In this document: positions 23,083 through 36,305 of the stretch, in pieces
Numbering within the stretch: the first letter of the stretch is position 1
Layout of the letters: every line of letters begins with the position of its first letter
Assembly (NCBI RefSeq): GCF_003597395.2
Contig: NC_133774.1
Location: forward strand, 46,526,986 to 46,590,985
Source: Chelonoidis abingdonii
Taxonomy: Eukaryota > Chordata > Testudines > Testudinidae
Direction of reading: 5' to 3'
DNA length: 64,000 nucleotides
Position numbers and translations under genes: made by a program
Notes under the pieces: model-generated
Database searches by the model: none
What the model was told of the DNA's origin: nothing
The model's input: the letters and a program-made list of their open reading frames with translations, nothing else

Positions 23083-24051
23083 CAGGGGTCGGCAACCTAT
23101 GGCACGCGTGCCAAACGCGGCACGCAAGCTGATTTTGAGTGGCATGCTTCTGGCTGCTGCAGTCCCGGCCCCCAGCCCCACTCAGGCCCCTCCCCCCCCA
23201 CTGCTCTTCCCTATGGGGGCAGAAGGAAGAAGTTTGGTCCTGCGGTAGCCAAGCTTCCTCCCTCCCCCGATTCTTCCCCAGCGTGCTGCTTTCCTGCCCC
23301 TCCTCCTCTCCTTCCCTGCGCCGATCAGCTGATGGCCCTTGCAAGGGGGAGGGGGAAGAGTGGCAGTGTGCTCGCTGCTCTGTAGAGGAGGCAGAGAAGA
23401 GGTAGGGATAGGGCCTTGGGGAAGGGGGTGGAACAGGGCATATCCCTTCCAGCCTCCTGCCATGAGCCACTCAGGGCAGGGGGCTGGGAGCACCCCAGGC
23501 CTCTGCCCTGACCCCCTGAACCCCCTCACACACACACACACACAGCCTTCTGCCCTGCACCCCGCCACACACACAGCCTTCTGCCCTGCACATTCCCACA
23601 CAGCCCCAGAACCTCTGCCCTGACCCTTGAACCCCCGCCCACAGCCTTCTGCCCTGTACCCCCACACCTCCCCGCCATCTGTCCTGATCCCTGAACCCCC
23701 CCCAGCCCTCTGTCCTGACCCCTGAACGCCCCCACCCCCCGCGTCTGGGGTCCCGGCTGCAGGCCCTGCTCAGCCCACTGCCAGCCTAGGTGAACAGAAC
23801 CCCAAGCTAGCAGCGAGCTGAGCAAGCTGGCAGCGTAAGATCAGCATTTTAATTTAATTTTAAATGAAGCTTCTTAAACATTTTGAAAACCTTGTTTACT
23901 GTACATACAACAACAGTTTAGTTATATAATATAGACTTATAGAAAGAGACCTTCTAAAAACGTTAAAATGTATTATCAGCACATGAAACCTTAAATTAGA
24001 GTGAATAAATGAAGATTCGGCACACCACTTCTGAAAGGTTGCCAACCTCTG
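23083..24051. mobile_element. hAT-type non-autonomous element (969 bp)
   Basis: Starts CAGGGGTCGGCAACCTATGG and ends GGTTGCCAACCTCTG, inverted repeats matching at 13 of 15 positions. The flanks are ATCTAAGG (23075-23082) and GTCTAAGG (24052-24059), an 8-bp duplication with one change, as in hAT elements. The interior is a GC-rich part with CCCTGACCCCTGAACCCCC-type units and a (CA)n tract at 23527-23544, then an AT-rich tail. Long apparent frames on both strands in the GC-rich part are artefacts. Confidence 0.88.
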
Positions 24052-24059
24052 GTCTAAGG

Positions 24060-26985
24060 TATTTTCACTATTATCACTTTTAAGTTTTTTTTTCCAAAGA
24101 TAGATATCCTTAGGACTTGGACTACAAAAGTGTGTAAGACTAAAAACCCCACTATTTTCAGCTCTCAGACAACGGCCACTTTTGACATGTACAGATGTCA
24201 TCCTGACAGTTTTTGAGCTGACTGCAGGGCTGCCATTCACACTCAAGTCACTATGAAAATAGATGATGAATTAATGGAAGAAAAAACTAACTTGTTTGAC
24301 CTTTCTTATCAGTTATGCTATCTAGCCCCTAGTTTAAAAGGATTAAAGAATGTATAGCCTCAATTGCACAATTAAATATAATTGTTGCATGTTTGTTCTC
24401 CTTCCCTCCCTATCCCACAATCTACACCATTATATCATGCTGATATGACTCCACCTACCAGGAAAAAGGTGGAAAGCAACTGTCAGTCACTCAGCCTTCC
24501 ATAGATTGAGGCTTCACCTATTGTCTTCACTGTTTCCCAGCTAAAATTTCTATTATATTTTAAAATCTTAAAATTCATCATTTATTCAGCTGTTGTTTCA
24601 GATAAAAATATCCTACACTATTTTTTTCTTTAGGTTGATTCCTCTTAAACCCTTCAAGTTGACCTGAATTTGGGGGGAGGGAGGGAAGGAGAAAGCTGGC
24701 TGTCATATTCAAGCTGGCAGCAGCAAAGGAAAAGAATTTTAAACTCTCCATTGAGCTGTTTCATTTCTTGAAGGGCAGACTTCTTTCTACATGTTGTGGT
24801 TTCTTGAGTAACAATCAAAAATACAAGCATCATGAGCCTTCAGAATAAAACTTCATTTCATCGCCTTCCAAGCCTTCCAATCCTTGCTTGATCCAACAAA
24901 ACTCTATAAATGTTTCAAAATTGAAAGGCGCTTTTTTGACACACTAAGAATAATTATAACATTTTAGAAAAGCAATTGGACTTCAGGAAGTGTGGTTATG
25001 CTGGCTACCCACGATTGTGCATTACTACTTACTTTAAAGGATACAAGATGAAGGATGGGCAAGGCCCAGGACAAGGAAAAGAACTTGGGAGATCTGGATC
25101 CTATTCTTGAGTCAATGGTCACAGGATCCTCTGGGAACAACCTGCTTAGAGTAGAAGAAATTCTGTGATTTTTTTTTTTTTAATGGACTTTTCTAGGAAT
25201 CTTTAAATAGCGCTGGAAAGAAGCCTTTTGTTTACTTCTCAAAATCTCGTTGCAGAAAAAGCTAGGATTTTAGCCATCAAGATCTGCATAGATTTGGACA
25301 TCCACCAGCAATCCTTGCTGCCTCAATTATGCCCCTGGGATTCTCTGCTCCCTATCTTGCTTCTTGGTAGTACAGCTCCATAGAAGTCATGCTACCATGG
25401 ATACTCCCACTCATTACTCTCCTCAAAACTCTCCCACTCTGTCCTTTATTGGAGGACTTACCAGCCTTTGAGGTTTATGAAGAGAATCCTGCTGCACCAG
25501 TACAACCCCATTCCGGGCTCGTCTTTAAGAGTACCTGCAGGGTACTCTTCCCAGGACAGGAAAGGGGGGAGCATTATCACTAAAGGGGAGGAAGTGATCT
25601 CAGGAAAGGAATCTGGGAGAGCTGCAAAATAGGATATGTAGGTTATTTAGGCAGTCATGGCAGCCATGTTTGTAGTCCTGGATACTGGCAAGGTCACTTG
25701 GGAAATAGACGTGCATGTATATGAACAGCATCCTTCTCACAGACCAGACAGACTTCAAAGGAGCTGGGCTCCTAAGGCAAAACAGCAAAAAAGACTTACA
25801 TGAAAATAACACTATATGGCACACAGAGAAATTGTATAGGACTGTGTGGGTATCTAGCTTCAAATGAAATATAGTCTGTAATGGAAACGTACTGCCTTGT
25901 GAACTGAAAGAGTTTTACTGAAAGAAAAAGCAAATGGCATCGTTTGGGAAGTGCTGATGAGTCCGTTTTTTTGCAAACAGTTTTCAAACTGGCTGTATAT
26001 ATCAAAATTACTGCTCTATCAATTTATTGCAAACAGTTCACATGGAATGCTGCAAACATTCAATGGAATTTATAATAAGAGATACAGATTTGGATGTCAT
26101 ATGTTCAAAGTTATATTTGGAGACATTGCTTATATAGTTTAGAGAGGAAATTGGGCCCCCAAAATACATTGCATCCCCTCTGTTTGGTGCTTCTAGGTGT
26201 AATCTTGCACTGTTACACAATGCATATCTGGGATCATGCAGACAGATCAGCACTGCTACAGAGCACATCAAAAAAGACTTTGGCATAGGATAATCAAAAC
26301 GATTCAGTTATCCAATCATAGACTAGTACAGTAACAGCGTCTGTGATAATTACATACTGTGGTGAGCTGAAGCCAAGAAGATGATGCATTGTTGTCATTG
26401 TGCTGATCTTCCCTGCTGCCAGTGTTCTAAAAACTGAACATCTGCAGTAATCAACAAACCAACTCCCAATTGCTGGTTCTTTTCTTTTGGCTGAACTCAA
26501 TGGCAACAAAAGCTGCTATATTTTGTCTTCAGAGCTATACTTAGAAGCAGTACAGTCAAAAAAAATCACTGGATTTGGTTCTAGGGAACACAGTGCTCGT
26601 ATGGCCCTGTCTTCAAATCCATAACAAGCTACTGCAGCAAAGCCACAGTTCTGTGCTGACAAATTCTGGCATCCCGGACAGTGGTAAAAATACAGAATTG
26701 TGTTTTGTTCTAGTGCTTCTCATTCTCAAGGTTTCGTGAAGTGCTGTGCAAAGCAATGAGTTAGCGTTCAGTGACTGTGCAAACAAACTAACCAAGTGTA
26801 GTGGTAACTCACCTACAGTCTTGGGCATAGATCCTATTTTAATGAGAGAAGGAACTTTGGCTAGGAGACCAAAAAGTATCATGGGATTTTAATTTCTTCC
26901 TGGAATGCCACTTGAAAATGAGCATTAGAGAACTGAGTTAATGTCTCATCAAAATGATAGTCCTTCAAAAAGTGAAGAATTCACT
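24060..26985. other. Intergenic sequence, no feature seen
   Basis: Downstream of ARSB. It has only small frames with no recognisable motif, a T tract near 25170 and a purine-rich tract near 24675. I find no exon or transposon end I can defend. Confidence 0.4.
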
Positions 26986-27900
26986 CCAAATTCAATATGC
27001 ACCTCTTACTACTGGGGGAATTCTGTGCCAAAAAATTAAAAATTCAGTGAACAATATTTTTAAAATATGCATATTTTGTCAAAATAACAATATAATTATG
27101 CCAGTTTCAATTATTTTGGTAATTTATTTCAAAATGCCTGCCAGCAAGTATGTCTCTAACAATACAGACAAAAAAGATTCAGGAAATGTTTTCTGACAAA
27201 TAGATTCCTTACTAGGCATATTACTACAGTCCTTTGAAAAATAATCCATTTAAGCTACAATACAGAAATTTATTTCCTCAGAAGCAGTGCAAAGGTTTGA
27301 GGGAGTCAGGGTAATGGAGGAACTGAGGGAGAGGGAAATAATTGCTTGGAACATATAAGCCAGTTGAAAAGACACAACCTTTGGCTGAGTAAAATACTGA
27401 AGTTTATATAATGTCAAAGCAAAATTAATTAAAAACATCCCAACTGGATATTCTTTGAATGAGACTGGAGGAAACTGAATGGTAAGATGGACAATTGTAT
27501 TTTTTCTTTTATATGTGCAGTAGAAACAAGTGCCCCCTGAAGGAACATTTACAGGATTGAATGGTTGGTTGAGAGATTGTCTCTCTTAGTGGCAACCAGG
27601 TGTTCAGTGTCTTGGAAATTTCTCTGATATATAATTTCTTGTTAAAGAAGAGATCTTTTCTACATTTCCTCTGTCTAAAACACATGGGGCATTGATCTCT
27701 CACTGCACTTTTGATCCTGTTTATGGAGAATTTTTTAGAGTTTACATTTTCTTATGACAGGGAAATTTTTCCTTCCAAATATTTATTATATTTATAATAA
27801 TAAATAAAGCTGCAATAAATTGCACCATTCCTCATATTGGAAGTGACCTAGTAGGGCCACTGTTTTTATTTAAAGAGCAACAGTGATTGAATACCCTGTT
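26986..27900. repeat. Possible old dispersed repeat
   Basis: The block from 'ctgggggaattctgtgcc' to about 27900 feels like a dispersed element from its texture and its phrase order. No terminal repeats, target duplications or second copies in this window support that. It has no coding potential. Low confidence. Confidence 0.22.
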
Positions 27901-28642
27901 ATGAAGGAAGTATATTTAATAATCCACAAATATTTTTGAAGACATGTCTTGAGGCTTATAAAACAGAGATGAACCCAACCCAAAATCGAAACACCCCAAC
28001 CACTACTTTCTGAAAGTTCAGAATGTGTTCCAAATTTCATATTTTGAGAATGTCTCTAACTCCAAATGATTACCATGTGCATTAGTCACACATTAATCAC
28101 ATAAACATCCATTTTTGTCTCCATTAGCAGCGATACTGATTAAACTGAGATCTTATTATAATAACTGTATAGCAATCATTCTTTTCACATCCTAGAGAAC
28201 CACACTAGATACCATTAAAACATATTGTAACTGAGCAAAAAGTTTTTTTTTTTTAAATGGCAACCACCATCCATCTTTTTAATTAATGTGATTTAACATG
28301 ATTTGTGTCTCACCATAGCCAAACAAATACTCTATTTATAAAGGTAAAGTTAGTTATGATACTTTCAAGATAGCAATTGTATGAATAAACGCATATGTCT
28401 GATATCTTTATCTAATGGGGGAAGATTATCCAGAGACAGCTCTAGATAATATTAATTTTAAACTACACACGGAGAAAGTCAACACTGGAAAATACAATAA
28501 AATAAGAACAGAACATGTGTAGCACTCAGCTAAAATAGAATCAGACCCTCAAGTGCTAAAACAAATTTCTTTTCTTCCTGCTTTGACCCTAGAACGATAA
28601 TATTTAGCACTTTAGTTCTTCGGTGTTATTTATAAGCACTAA

Positions 28643-28880
28643 GACCCTGTCAGCACTAGAAATATAGCTATGTCAGGAAACTTGGTTCAAAGTAGTTTTC
28701 CCTAAACCAATAGGATTCCAGTTTATACTATAGACTGGCTCTTAATTTAGTTCTGTAATTAGGCTAAAGCCTTGGCCAGTATACACCACAAACTGGAACC
28801 ATGGATGAAATCAGATTAGGAGATAACTGTCTTGAACTAGGTTTCCTGACATGGTGGTATTTGTAGCATAGACATGGTTT
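28643..28880. mobile_element. Long near-palindromic element (about 240 bp)
   Basis: The left arm 'atgtcaggaaacttggttca' pairs with the right arm 'ttgaactaggtttcctgacat', and outer parts also pair ('cctgtcagcactagaaatat' against 'tatttgtagcatagacatgg'). It is an inverted-repeat, probably non-autonomous DNA element. Confidence 0.6.
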
Positions 28881-28889
28881 CGTGCTTGT

Positions 28890-29050
28890 ATTTGTCACAA
28901 TATCCTTGTGACATATACATTAAGTAATTATCATTTTCTTTATTTTATAAAGACATAGAATTTACTTACTTGACTAGTTCCAGAACCAGGCTTAGAATTT
29001 AGTAGCTCTTAATTTCAACTCGTGTGATCCACCCATTAAAAGTCCACTAC
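28890..29050 (+). mobile_element. MIR-like SINE relic
   Basis: The order 'tttattttataaagacatag', 'ccagaaccaggcttagaat' and 'cactaccaccct' is compatible with a strongly decayed MIR. Confidence 0.35.
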
Positions 29051-29904
29051 CACCCTAGCATATTTATTGTTTTGAGAATAGACTCATATACTACAGCTAC
29101 CTCCCGTCTGGCTATCATTTAGAACAAAATCTAAGGTACTGAATCCACCAATTATCCTGAATACATTTGCTTTTCTTCTTATGCATATCAGCAGTGCATT
29201 TATCTGAAGCACAATGAGGATAAAACTTCCAATTCCCCTTCCCCTCTTTCAAAATCTGGAAATGAAAGGTTTTTCATAAGGGTCATATGACAATAACTGC
29301 AAACCCTAGAGGGTAAAAGACATTTTCAACACTGCATTTTCTTATGGCAAGGACATAAATAGTCCTTTGTAGACTGATTTGTAAGATTTCTATAACTCTA
29401 AATCTTGCCCATATTTAATATGGTGATATTGCTCGAAATCAGCTTCCAGAGGACATAAAGATGACTCTTGTTCTGTCCCTCAGCCCTTAGAGTCTGAACA
29501 AGGAAACACATTTTTCTCTGGCTAGCAGTAGGAATACTGCTTTGTAATCTGACATAGATGTTACTGCAAGCTTCACGTTTCAATGGAGAGATAAAACAAA
29601 AGATTGACGGCAGTGCAGAATTTTTATATGCTGTAGCAATTGGAAATTTTAATGCAATTAGGTCCTTTTTATGTTCTACTGTAATACAATACAGAGGGGT
29701 GAAAACTGAAAAGCCGCATGTGCCTTGGGCCAGATTCTGTATCCTGCACAACATAGCTTGTCTATGTCCATCTCCCTCAGTACACAGAGCTGCTCTGTAG
29801 CTGCTGAGCTCTCACTGTTTTGAGTGGAGGCGCAGGATCTGAGTCCTAAAAACAGCCTTACAATATTGTTTCAAGCTTTTACCAATGCTTCACAGTCACA
29901 GAAT

Positions 29905-29984
29905 GGGCCAGTTGGTGTGAACTAGTGTAGTTCCACTAGAGCCAACGGAGCGATGCTTATTTACACCAGCTGAGAATCTGGCCC
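29905..29984. repeat. Hairpin repeat
   Basis: 'gggccagttggtgtgaac' pairs with 'ttacaccagctgagaatctggccc' around a 'ccactagagccaacgga' centre. It is part of the short palindrome series. Confidence 0.6.
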
Positions 29985-32900
29985 TGTGTGTTCAGAAGGG
30001 ATGTAACAGTCACTTTTCTCTAGCTCTGGTCTCTAGCAAATAATCATTGACATCATGATCTCCTGTATACCTAAAATAATATCTGCTATCATGATGATTC
30101 ACGTAAGATAATTTTCATTTTGTTTTGTGCTTTGATTAGTTTTCTGATAGTGCAAAAAATTCAGGTAAAACTGAAATACTTTGAAATAATCATCAATATT
30201 GTTTTTTGAAATTTTTTTAAAAACCTTTCCAAGCCTACTTGTTATGACTGATCATTTGTGAGAATAAAACACAAGTCATCAAACTGTGCATCACCAAACC
30301 AAACAAGCATTACTGCACTTAAATTAATAACTGTAATCACTTCTTTTTTCCCACACTGTCTCTTAAAAAAAAAAACTTCAAAGCCTCAAATTCCTCTTGA
30401 TTGATGCACTGATATTTTAGCAGTGTCTTTAGTGTGTGTTGCAATCAGACAAGTGCTAATCCCCTTGAGGAATGTGGCAGGGCTGTGGGAATCTTCCCCC
30501 TGTAATTGCATGGCTCAAAAGCTCAGATGTGATGATATCATCAGCTTCAGCTGAGTTGACATAATGTATTATTTGTGTCCAGAGAGTGTTATGGTAACTT
30601 TCATTGCTGACCTTTATCCCTAAAGATCATTCATGTAGACGTTATTCAAAATCTCTGGGGTCTTGATTGTTTTAGTGTTTTTTAGAATGCCCTTAACATA
30701 AAGCAAGTTATGAGTTAGTTTAGAAAAATCATAATCAGAAAAACTAAAAGGAAAACGCAAGAGGAAGTCCTGAATTATTTGTTTAAAGTAAAACTAAATA
30801 CCACAGAGAGAGTCATAAACAATAAGTTAGAATCTGAAATACAGCCATGGATAATTGAGGCAACCTATATTTGATCAATACAAACATTCTGAGAGCAAAG
30901 TCAAGTAATACAAAGAAATTGGATCAAATTCTTCCCTCAGTTACAGCCATGTGACTTCACATATTCCATTTCCTTGTTGTTATGCAGGTTGTCTTAACTG
31001 AACACTTTCATATGGATTGTTATACATTAGAGCTTCCAAGTATTGTGCAATTTTATTGTAAAAGCATTTTTGTGCGAACTTGAGATCACAGCTATTCATA
31101 AACTTTACCATTCACATCTGTCATGTTTTTGAATCTCCCTTGACTACCTGTATCTGTCCAAAATCAGGAACCTAGCATCCAACATATCTGCTGTTTTCTT
31201 TCTGAGACAAGGTGAGTGAGTAAACAGAAAAAAATAACTTTAGCAGGGCCCAGGTCTCCTCTGTGTATAGAAGGACCAAACCTGTCATATTATTATTTAG
31301 ATGTTATATTTTTATACTAAGGGGCCAGAACAGATATCTGAACAGGGTCCTAGTGCCCATACTGCTTAGCTTTCTGTTCAGCATACTACTAGAACTTTTG
31401 GGCACAGAAAACTAACCTATAATAGGTTTTTTTAAATCAAAGCACTCGAGAATTCAGGTTAATAATAGTTTGTATTTATATTAAGCTACATCCTCAGAAG
31501 TTCAGTAATAAAGAATTTTTTTTATATTAAATGTACAGTATTATCAAGCAAGCACTTTGGAATATCAAATCAATACAATTACAAATTAAATTAAAAATGT
31601 GAAATGAAAATATAGTTACACTATGTCTCTTTGGCTTTAGCAATATTATCCAAAAATAATTCCAATAATTTTCTGTGATAGTTTCTAACTCTTACAACAA
31701 CATAGGTGCTCTAACACAAGTTCTTGGGAGAGGGAGGCAGGGCAAAGATCTCCTGTGTGAGCTCTCAAAACAACTTCTGAAGTTTTTTGTTCTTCCTCAA
31801 GCTAATGTAAAACAGACAAGTCTGTAATTTTCCTAGTTTTCCAAATTTTCTTCAATTTATGCTTCTTGCAAACATGTTTCTAATGTCCAGTCCTACTGCC
31901 TTTAGTATTGGATGATACACTATGCAATGTACCTTTGCAATTTAAAAAGCTTTTGGCACATTTATATACCATACATACACTACATCCTATTTCTCATTTG
32001 ATTTTTTTTTTCTTCTCCAAGTCCAGAACTCATGCCTCAGAGTTCCAGAGCATTTTAATGTTCTCCATTCTGCCCACTTGCAAGGACAACAGCACATCCT
32101 GGTAGCTCTTAATGGTTGATTGTCATTAGAGATTGACAAAAGCTCAGCCTTCTGGGATGAATTAGAACTGCTGTCAGTGACTAGACAGCAAATGGAAAAT
32201 ACAGTATGTAATTTTAAGGACATATTTTTGCTTACTTTATAAATAATTTCCTTTTTAAGAGAGACTTTTTCTTCCTACTCATGAGACATTTATCTGATTC
32301 TCCACATTTAAAGATAATCCCCAGCTAACAGCAATGTGTGCTGTGAATATCTTGCATTCCTTGGAAGAGACATGTTGTAATGTACCACCAGACTCATCCA
32401 GGATATCTACATGTTCCATTATTACTCTAGAGAGTCTATAAACATGGTAAAATTAGTCGTACAAAACATGAGGATTAGCTATGTCATATGCTACTTCAAG
32501 AAATAGTCACTGATTTAAGAGAATATTTCATCTAAATAAATCATGACTTCTTTCCAATTAATATTTGAAGAGTGGTAAGAGTACTCATTAGCTAAAACAA
32601 ATTGTGACACAATTTTTGAAATTACATCTGTAATTCTACCACACAGAGTATTGCATACATTATGGTTCTACAGGTTTAATTTATGTGGTTTATAGAGCAC
32701 GTCCCCAAAAGGATAATTTCTTGATGAGTCTTGATTATATTGAACTAGCTTTTGTGGCAGCGCTAGAGTCTGTGCAGCTGGAGAAAGAGTTATTTCTCAG
32801 GAGGCTCAGATTTAAACATGGAGCAATCATCTGTGTTTTGGGTTTATTTCAAGAGGTCTGATTTAACCAAAATATACAAACTTGGCAAAAGTTTAGCTGC

Positions 32901-33182
32901 ATACAGTTTTATAATATGTAAACTATAAAACATAGAACAGGTATCCCCATGCAAAAAAACAAAGTTAAAATGGGAAAAGTGACTCAGTGGAGTCCATCTA
33001 GCATCTAAAAACAATATTACACTTTCTTTTTGAAATTTTTACACTTTAAAGAAGGAAATATGTTACCCTGTCTGGAAATGAACAGTTCTGAGATCCAGCT
33101 AGTGCCCCACTGCCAAATAATCCTTCATCACTTGCCATCAGAAACATGGTAAAAAGAAACAAAACATTTCATCCTGCCACTT

Positions 33183-33292
33183 TTGGACAGAGCTTTGGAG
33201 CAGAGCCCGGAGCTGGAGCAGCTCCGGAGCAGTGGAGCTGCAGGTTTTTGCCTGGAGCTGGAGCGGAGCCGGAGCACAGCTCCAAAGCCCTA
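33183..33292. repeat. GGAGC-rich inverted-repeat element
   Basis: Multiple GGAGC and GGAGCTGGAGC units, bounded by 'agctttggagcagag' and 'agctccaaagccct', which are inverted. It is probably a small non-autonomous element with a minisatellite-like core. Confidence 0.5.
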
Positions 33293-34271
33293 CTTTTGGG
33301 AACACACATCACTGCATACAGCATTTCTCCAGCAACACAGATTAGATCTTACAAGAAACACGTGAGACAGATGAAAATGTAAAAAGGCTTTTTTAAGGCT
33401 GCTAAGATTATGAGGCACAAATATGAAGCACACTGAGAAATCCACTATGAATAAAATAGTTAAAAAGCTTAAATTTGAAATCTGACAGAGAATGACTGAA
33501 ATTCCCACATACATATTCGGCTAAGTTCCATATTTCTCTTCTAATGTCTTGAAATATTTATGTATATCTATAAGAATAGCTCAGAGAAAACATACACATC
33601 CAAATGATTTCATGATCTATTTGTGCAAGATGATTTGCACATAATACTAGAAATTCTGCCATCATTTCATATGCACAGTTACAAAAATCAAACCCAATAT
33701 GTTTTACAGCTACTATCTTATTTTATCATGAATGAGTAATTTTCTAGGACTACATCCAAAATAATCTTCAGACCTATTGGCTGTGTTACAAATTGTAAAA
33801 GAAAATAGTCCAGTACTGTTTCTAAGAATTGTATATCTCAATATTTAACATTTATTCACTGATCAGTGTTTTAACATCATTAGGGGTGTGAAAACTCTAG
33901 GTTTAAAGTTCTAATGCACTGCAGAGTTTTTCAAAATAGCTTAAAACTGCAGAACACTGACAATTTTATACAAAAATTGAGTGTGTGGTGAGGAGAATTG
34001 AGTAGAGTGATTTATAGAAAACTGAGAATTCAATAAAGTGGGTTTTTTCCTAATTATATTGATAAGGTCCCCTGATTATTTCTAATATCACTTCTGATGG
34101 GAAAAGAGAGATACTCTGACACTATTGGCTTGCAGTCCTTTCCTCCAATTCCACCCTAGAGCTTCTCCAGTTAGGCTTCTGCTCCTTGCACTGTACTGAT
34201 TGTGCTCTTGCCAAAGTCCCTAATGACCTCTTCCAAGACAAAGCTCAGAACCAGTACTCCATCCTTGTCTT

Positions 34272-34717
34272 GACATGATTGGAAAAAATGCTTATAGAGA
34301 AAGAGGTAAGAAGCTCAATGTATGTAACTTATAAAAGAGAAGGTTAAGAAGTGACTTGATCACAGTCTGTAAATATGTAAATAAGGAACAGAAATTTTAT
34401 AATCTAGCAGATACAGGTATAACAAGAGCCAATGACTGGAAGTTGAAGCTGAAAAATTCAGACTAGAAATAAGGTGCACATTTTTAACTGTGAGTAATTA
34501 ATAATTGGGCAATTAATAAAAGGGTTGTAGTAGAGTCTCCATCACTAAAAAATATAAAATCAAGCTTGGATATTTTTCTAAAAGACATGCTATAATTCAA
34601 CCACAGCTACTGGACTTGAAGCATGAATTAATACAAGGAAGTCGTATAGGCCTCTGTTGTACAGGCCATATGATCACAGAGATCCTTTCTAGTCTGTAAA
34701 TCTGTTAATCTATGTGA
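34272..34717 (+). mobile_element. CR1 LINE 3' fragment nested in the L2 element
   Basis: The sequence ends 'ggcctctgttgtacaggcca' and 'tgatcacagagatcctttct', then 'gtctgtaaatctgttaatc', a diverged CR1 tail (compare 'gatgatcacaatggtccctt' at 38440). It separates two parts of the L2 reverse transcriptase, so it inserted later. Confidence 0.6.
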
Positions 34718-35339
34718 GCTGCCTTGAACACACTGGACCACATTTTTTATTTTTTTTTCTTGAAATCTTGTCCTCGCTTGGCTTCCATGATTCTGTCCTC
34801 TCTTGGTTTTCCTCCTACCTCTGTAATCGCTGCTTCCGTGTGTGTGTCCTTCAGAAGATCCTCCTCATCTGCCCTCCACCTTTCTAAGGGGGTTCTACAG
34901 GGCTCAGTTCTTAGTCCCCTTCTCTTCTCCCTCTACACCTTATCTGTGGGTAATCTCACCTGCCACAAATTCAACTACTGTCTCAATGCTGATGACTCAC
35001 AGATCCACCTCTGTGAGCCAGACAGGTCTCCTTCTCTCCAAATTAAAATCTTGGCCTGTCTCTCAGACATCTCCTTATGAATGTCAATCCACCAGCTCAA
35101 GTTCAAAATGATGAAAAGAGAGCTCTTAATCAGCCCGCCCCCACATCTTTCTTTGATCACAGTGGGCAGCTCCACCATCCTGACTGCCACTCGGGCTCTT
35201 AACCTGACCATCATCTTCAAACTGGAGCTCTCGCTAAGTCCTCACATCCAGGCTATATCTAAATCTTTCAGATTCCTTCTGCATCACATCTCTATATCTA
35301 TACTTTCAGCAGTGTGCAGGGTACAGGCACTAAACCTGT

Positions 35340-35600
35340 AGCTACATGCCACAGTGAAAGGCTTTGGCAGCACGACACTGAGCTGCCAAAAATAGCAGTG
35401 CAGACAAGGGAGGCGATGCTTGGGTATATAGAGAACCCATGTAGGATACATACCCTGTGGGTTTAGGTATATAGAGCACTCTGCTTGCCTAAGCTATGCC
35501 TCACCATCCACACTGCTATTTATACCCGGGCTAGGTGTGCGTGCAGTGTCTGTACTCTACATGCCACCATAAGTGTAAATGTATCCACACTTAAAGCCTT
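35340..35600. mobile_element. Palindromic element nested in the L2 element
   Basis: 'aaaaatagcagtgcagacaa' with 'gaggcgatgcttgggtatat' faces 'ctaagctatgcctcaccatc' and 'cacactgctatttatacccg'. L2-like sequence resumes after about 35600. Confidence 0.6.
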
Positions 35601-36305
35601 TCTTAGCCAGCCACATGCTAAATCTCTTATCCAGTCTCTCATCCCCATGTATCTTGATTACTGCAATGTTTTTTCTGGTCTTGATAATGCACTCTTGCCC
35701 CATTCATATCCATTCACATTACTACTGTAGAGATCATTTTCCTAGCCCGTCACTTTGACCATCTCAGCCCTCTGCTAGCATCCCTCTACTGGCTCCCTGT
35801 TCAGTTGCATCAAAATGTAAGCAACGTATCCTAACTTTCACAGCTCTTCACCACCCTACCTATTATCTCTCATTTGCTATTGAAATGTCATTTTCTACCT
35901 CCAGTCGACTGTCCATCATGCTGGCCTCCATTGCCACTTGTTAAATATTCAAATAATTCTGACCCTAAAGCCTGGGAGGATCTCGTTGTAAACATCCACA
36001 AAGCTACCTCATTATCCTCCTTCAAATGCCATATCAAAACTGTCCTTTGGTGTGATGCCTACAAAAAAATTGTCAGTGGTTGGGTCACTGGTGTGATTCT
36101 ACCACTGCCTGTCATGCTGTCCAATATTGTCTCGTTGTAATCCCGGTCTGTCTCCACCTGTTGTCTCTTGTGTTAGACTTAGATTGTAAACTCTTTGGGA
36201 CAGAATTGTCTTTTTGGTCTGTGTTTGTCCAGCACCTAGCATTATGGGGTCCTGGTCATGACTATGACTCCTAGGTGCTACAATGACCATGATCATTAAT
36301 AATAA

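Larger units (their letters stand above)
29051..34129. other. Intergenic sequence with few recognisable features
   Basis: Mostly AT-rich DNA without supported genes. It contains the hairpin at 29905-29984 and the GGAGC-rich repeat at 33183-33292, listed separately. The stretch 30400-30620 is unusually balanced in composition and free of obvious repeats, and could be a conserved non-coding element. That is a guess from texture. Confidence 0.4.
34130..36305 (+). mobile_element. L2-type LINE, 3' reverse transcriptase region and tail, decayed
   Basis: The frame at 34724-35080 carries GVLQGSVLSPLLFSLYT (reverse transcriptase motif, normally with PQGS) and NADDSQIHL in place of the usual YADD box. 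Later pieces include 'ccatgtatcttgattactgcaatg' (an LDYCN theme). The tail at about 36165-36305 reads 'ttagattgtaaactctttggg', 'cagcacctagcattatgggg' and then (AATAAT)n, typical of L2-group 3' ends. It is interrupted by a CR1 fragment (34272-34717) and a palindromic element (35340-35600). Frames are broken; it is not active. Confidence 0.75.

Noticed and set aside
23006..23825. Several 90-160 codon frames on both strands
   Set aside because: They lie in the GC-rich core of a hAT element (23083-24051) with defined ends and duplication; overlapping frames on both strands indicate composition, not genes.
35485..36140. Short frames in the L2 region as independent genes
   Set aside because: They are pieces of the decayed L2 LINE, with the L2-type tail following.
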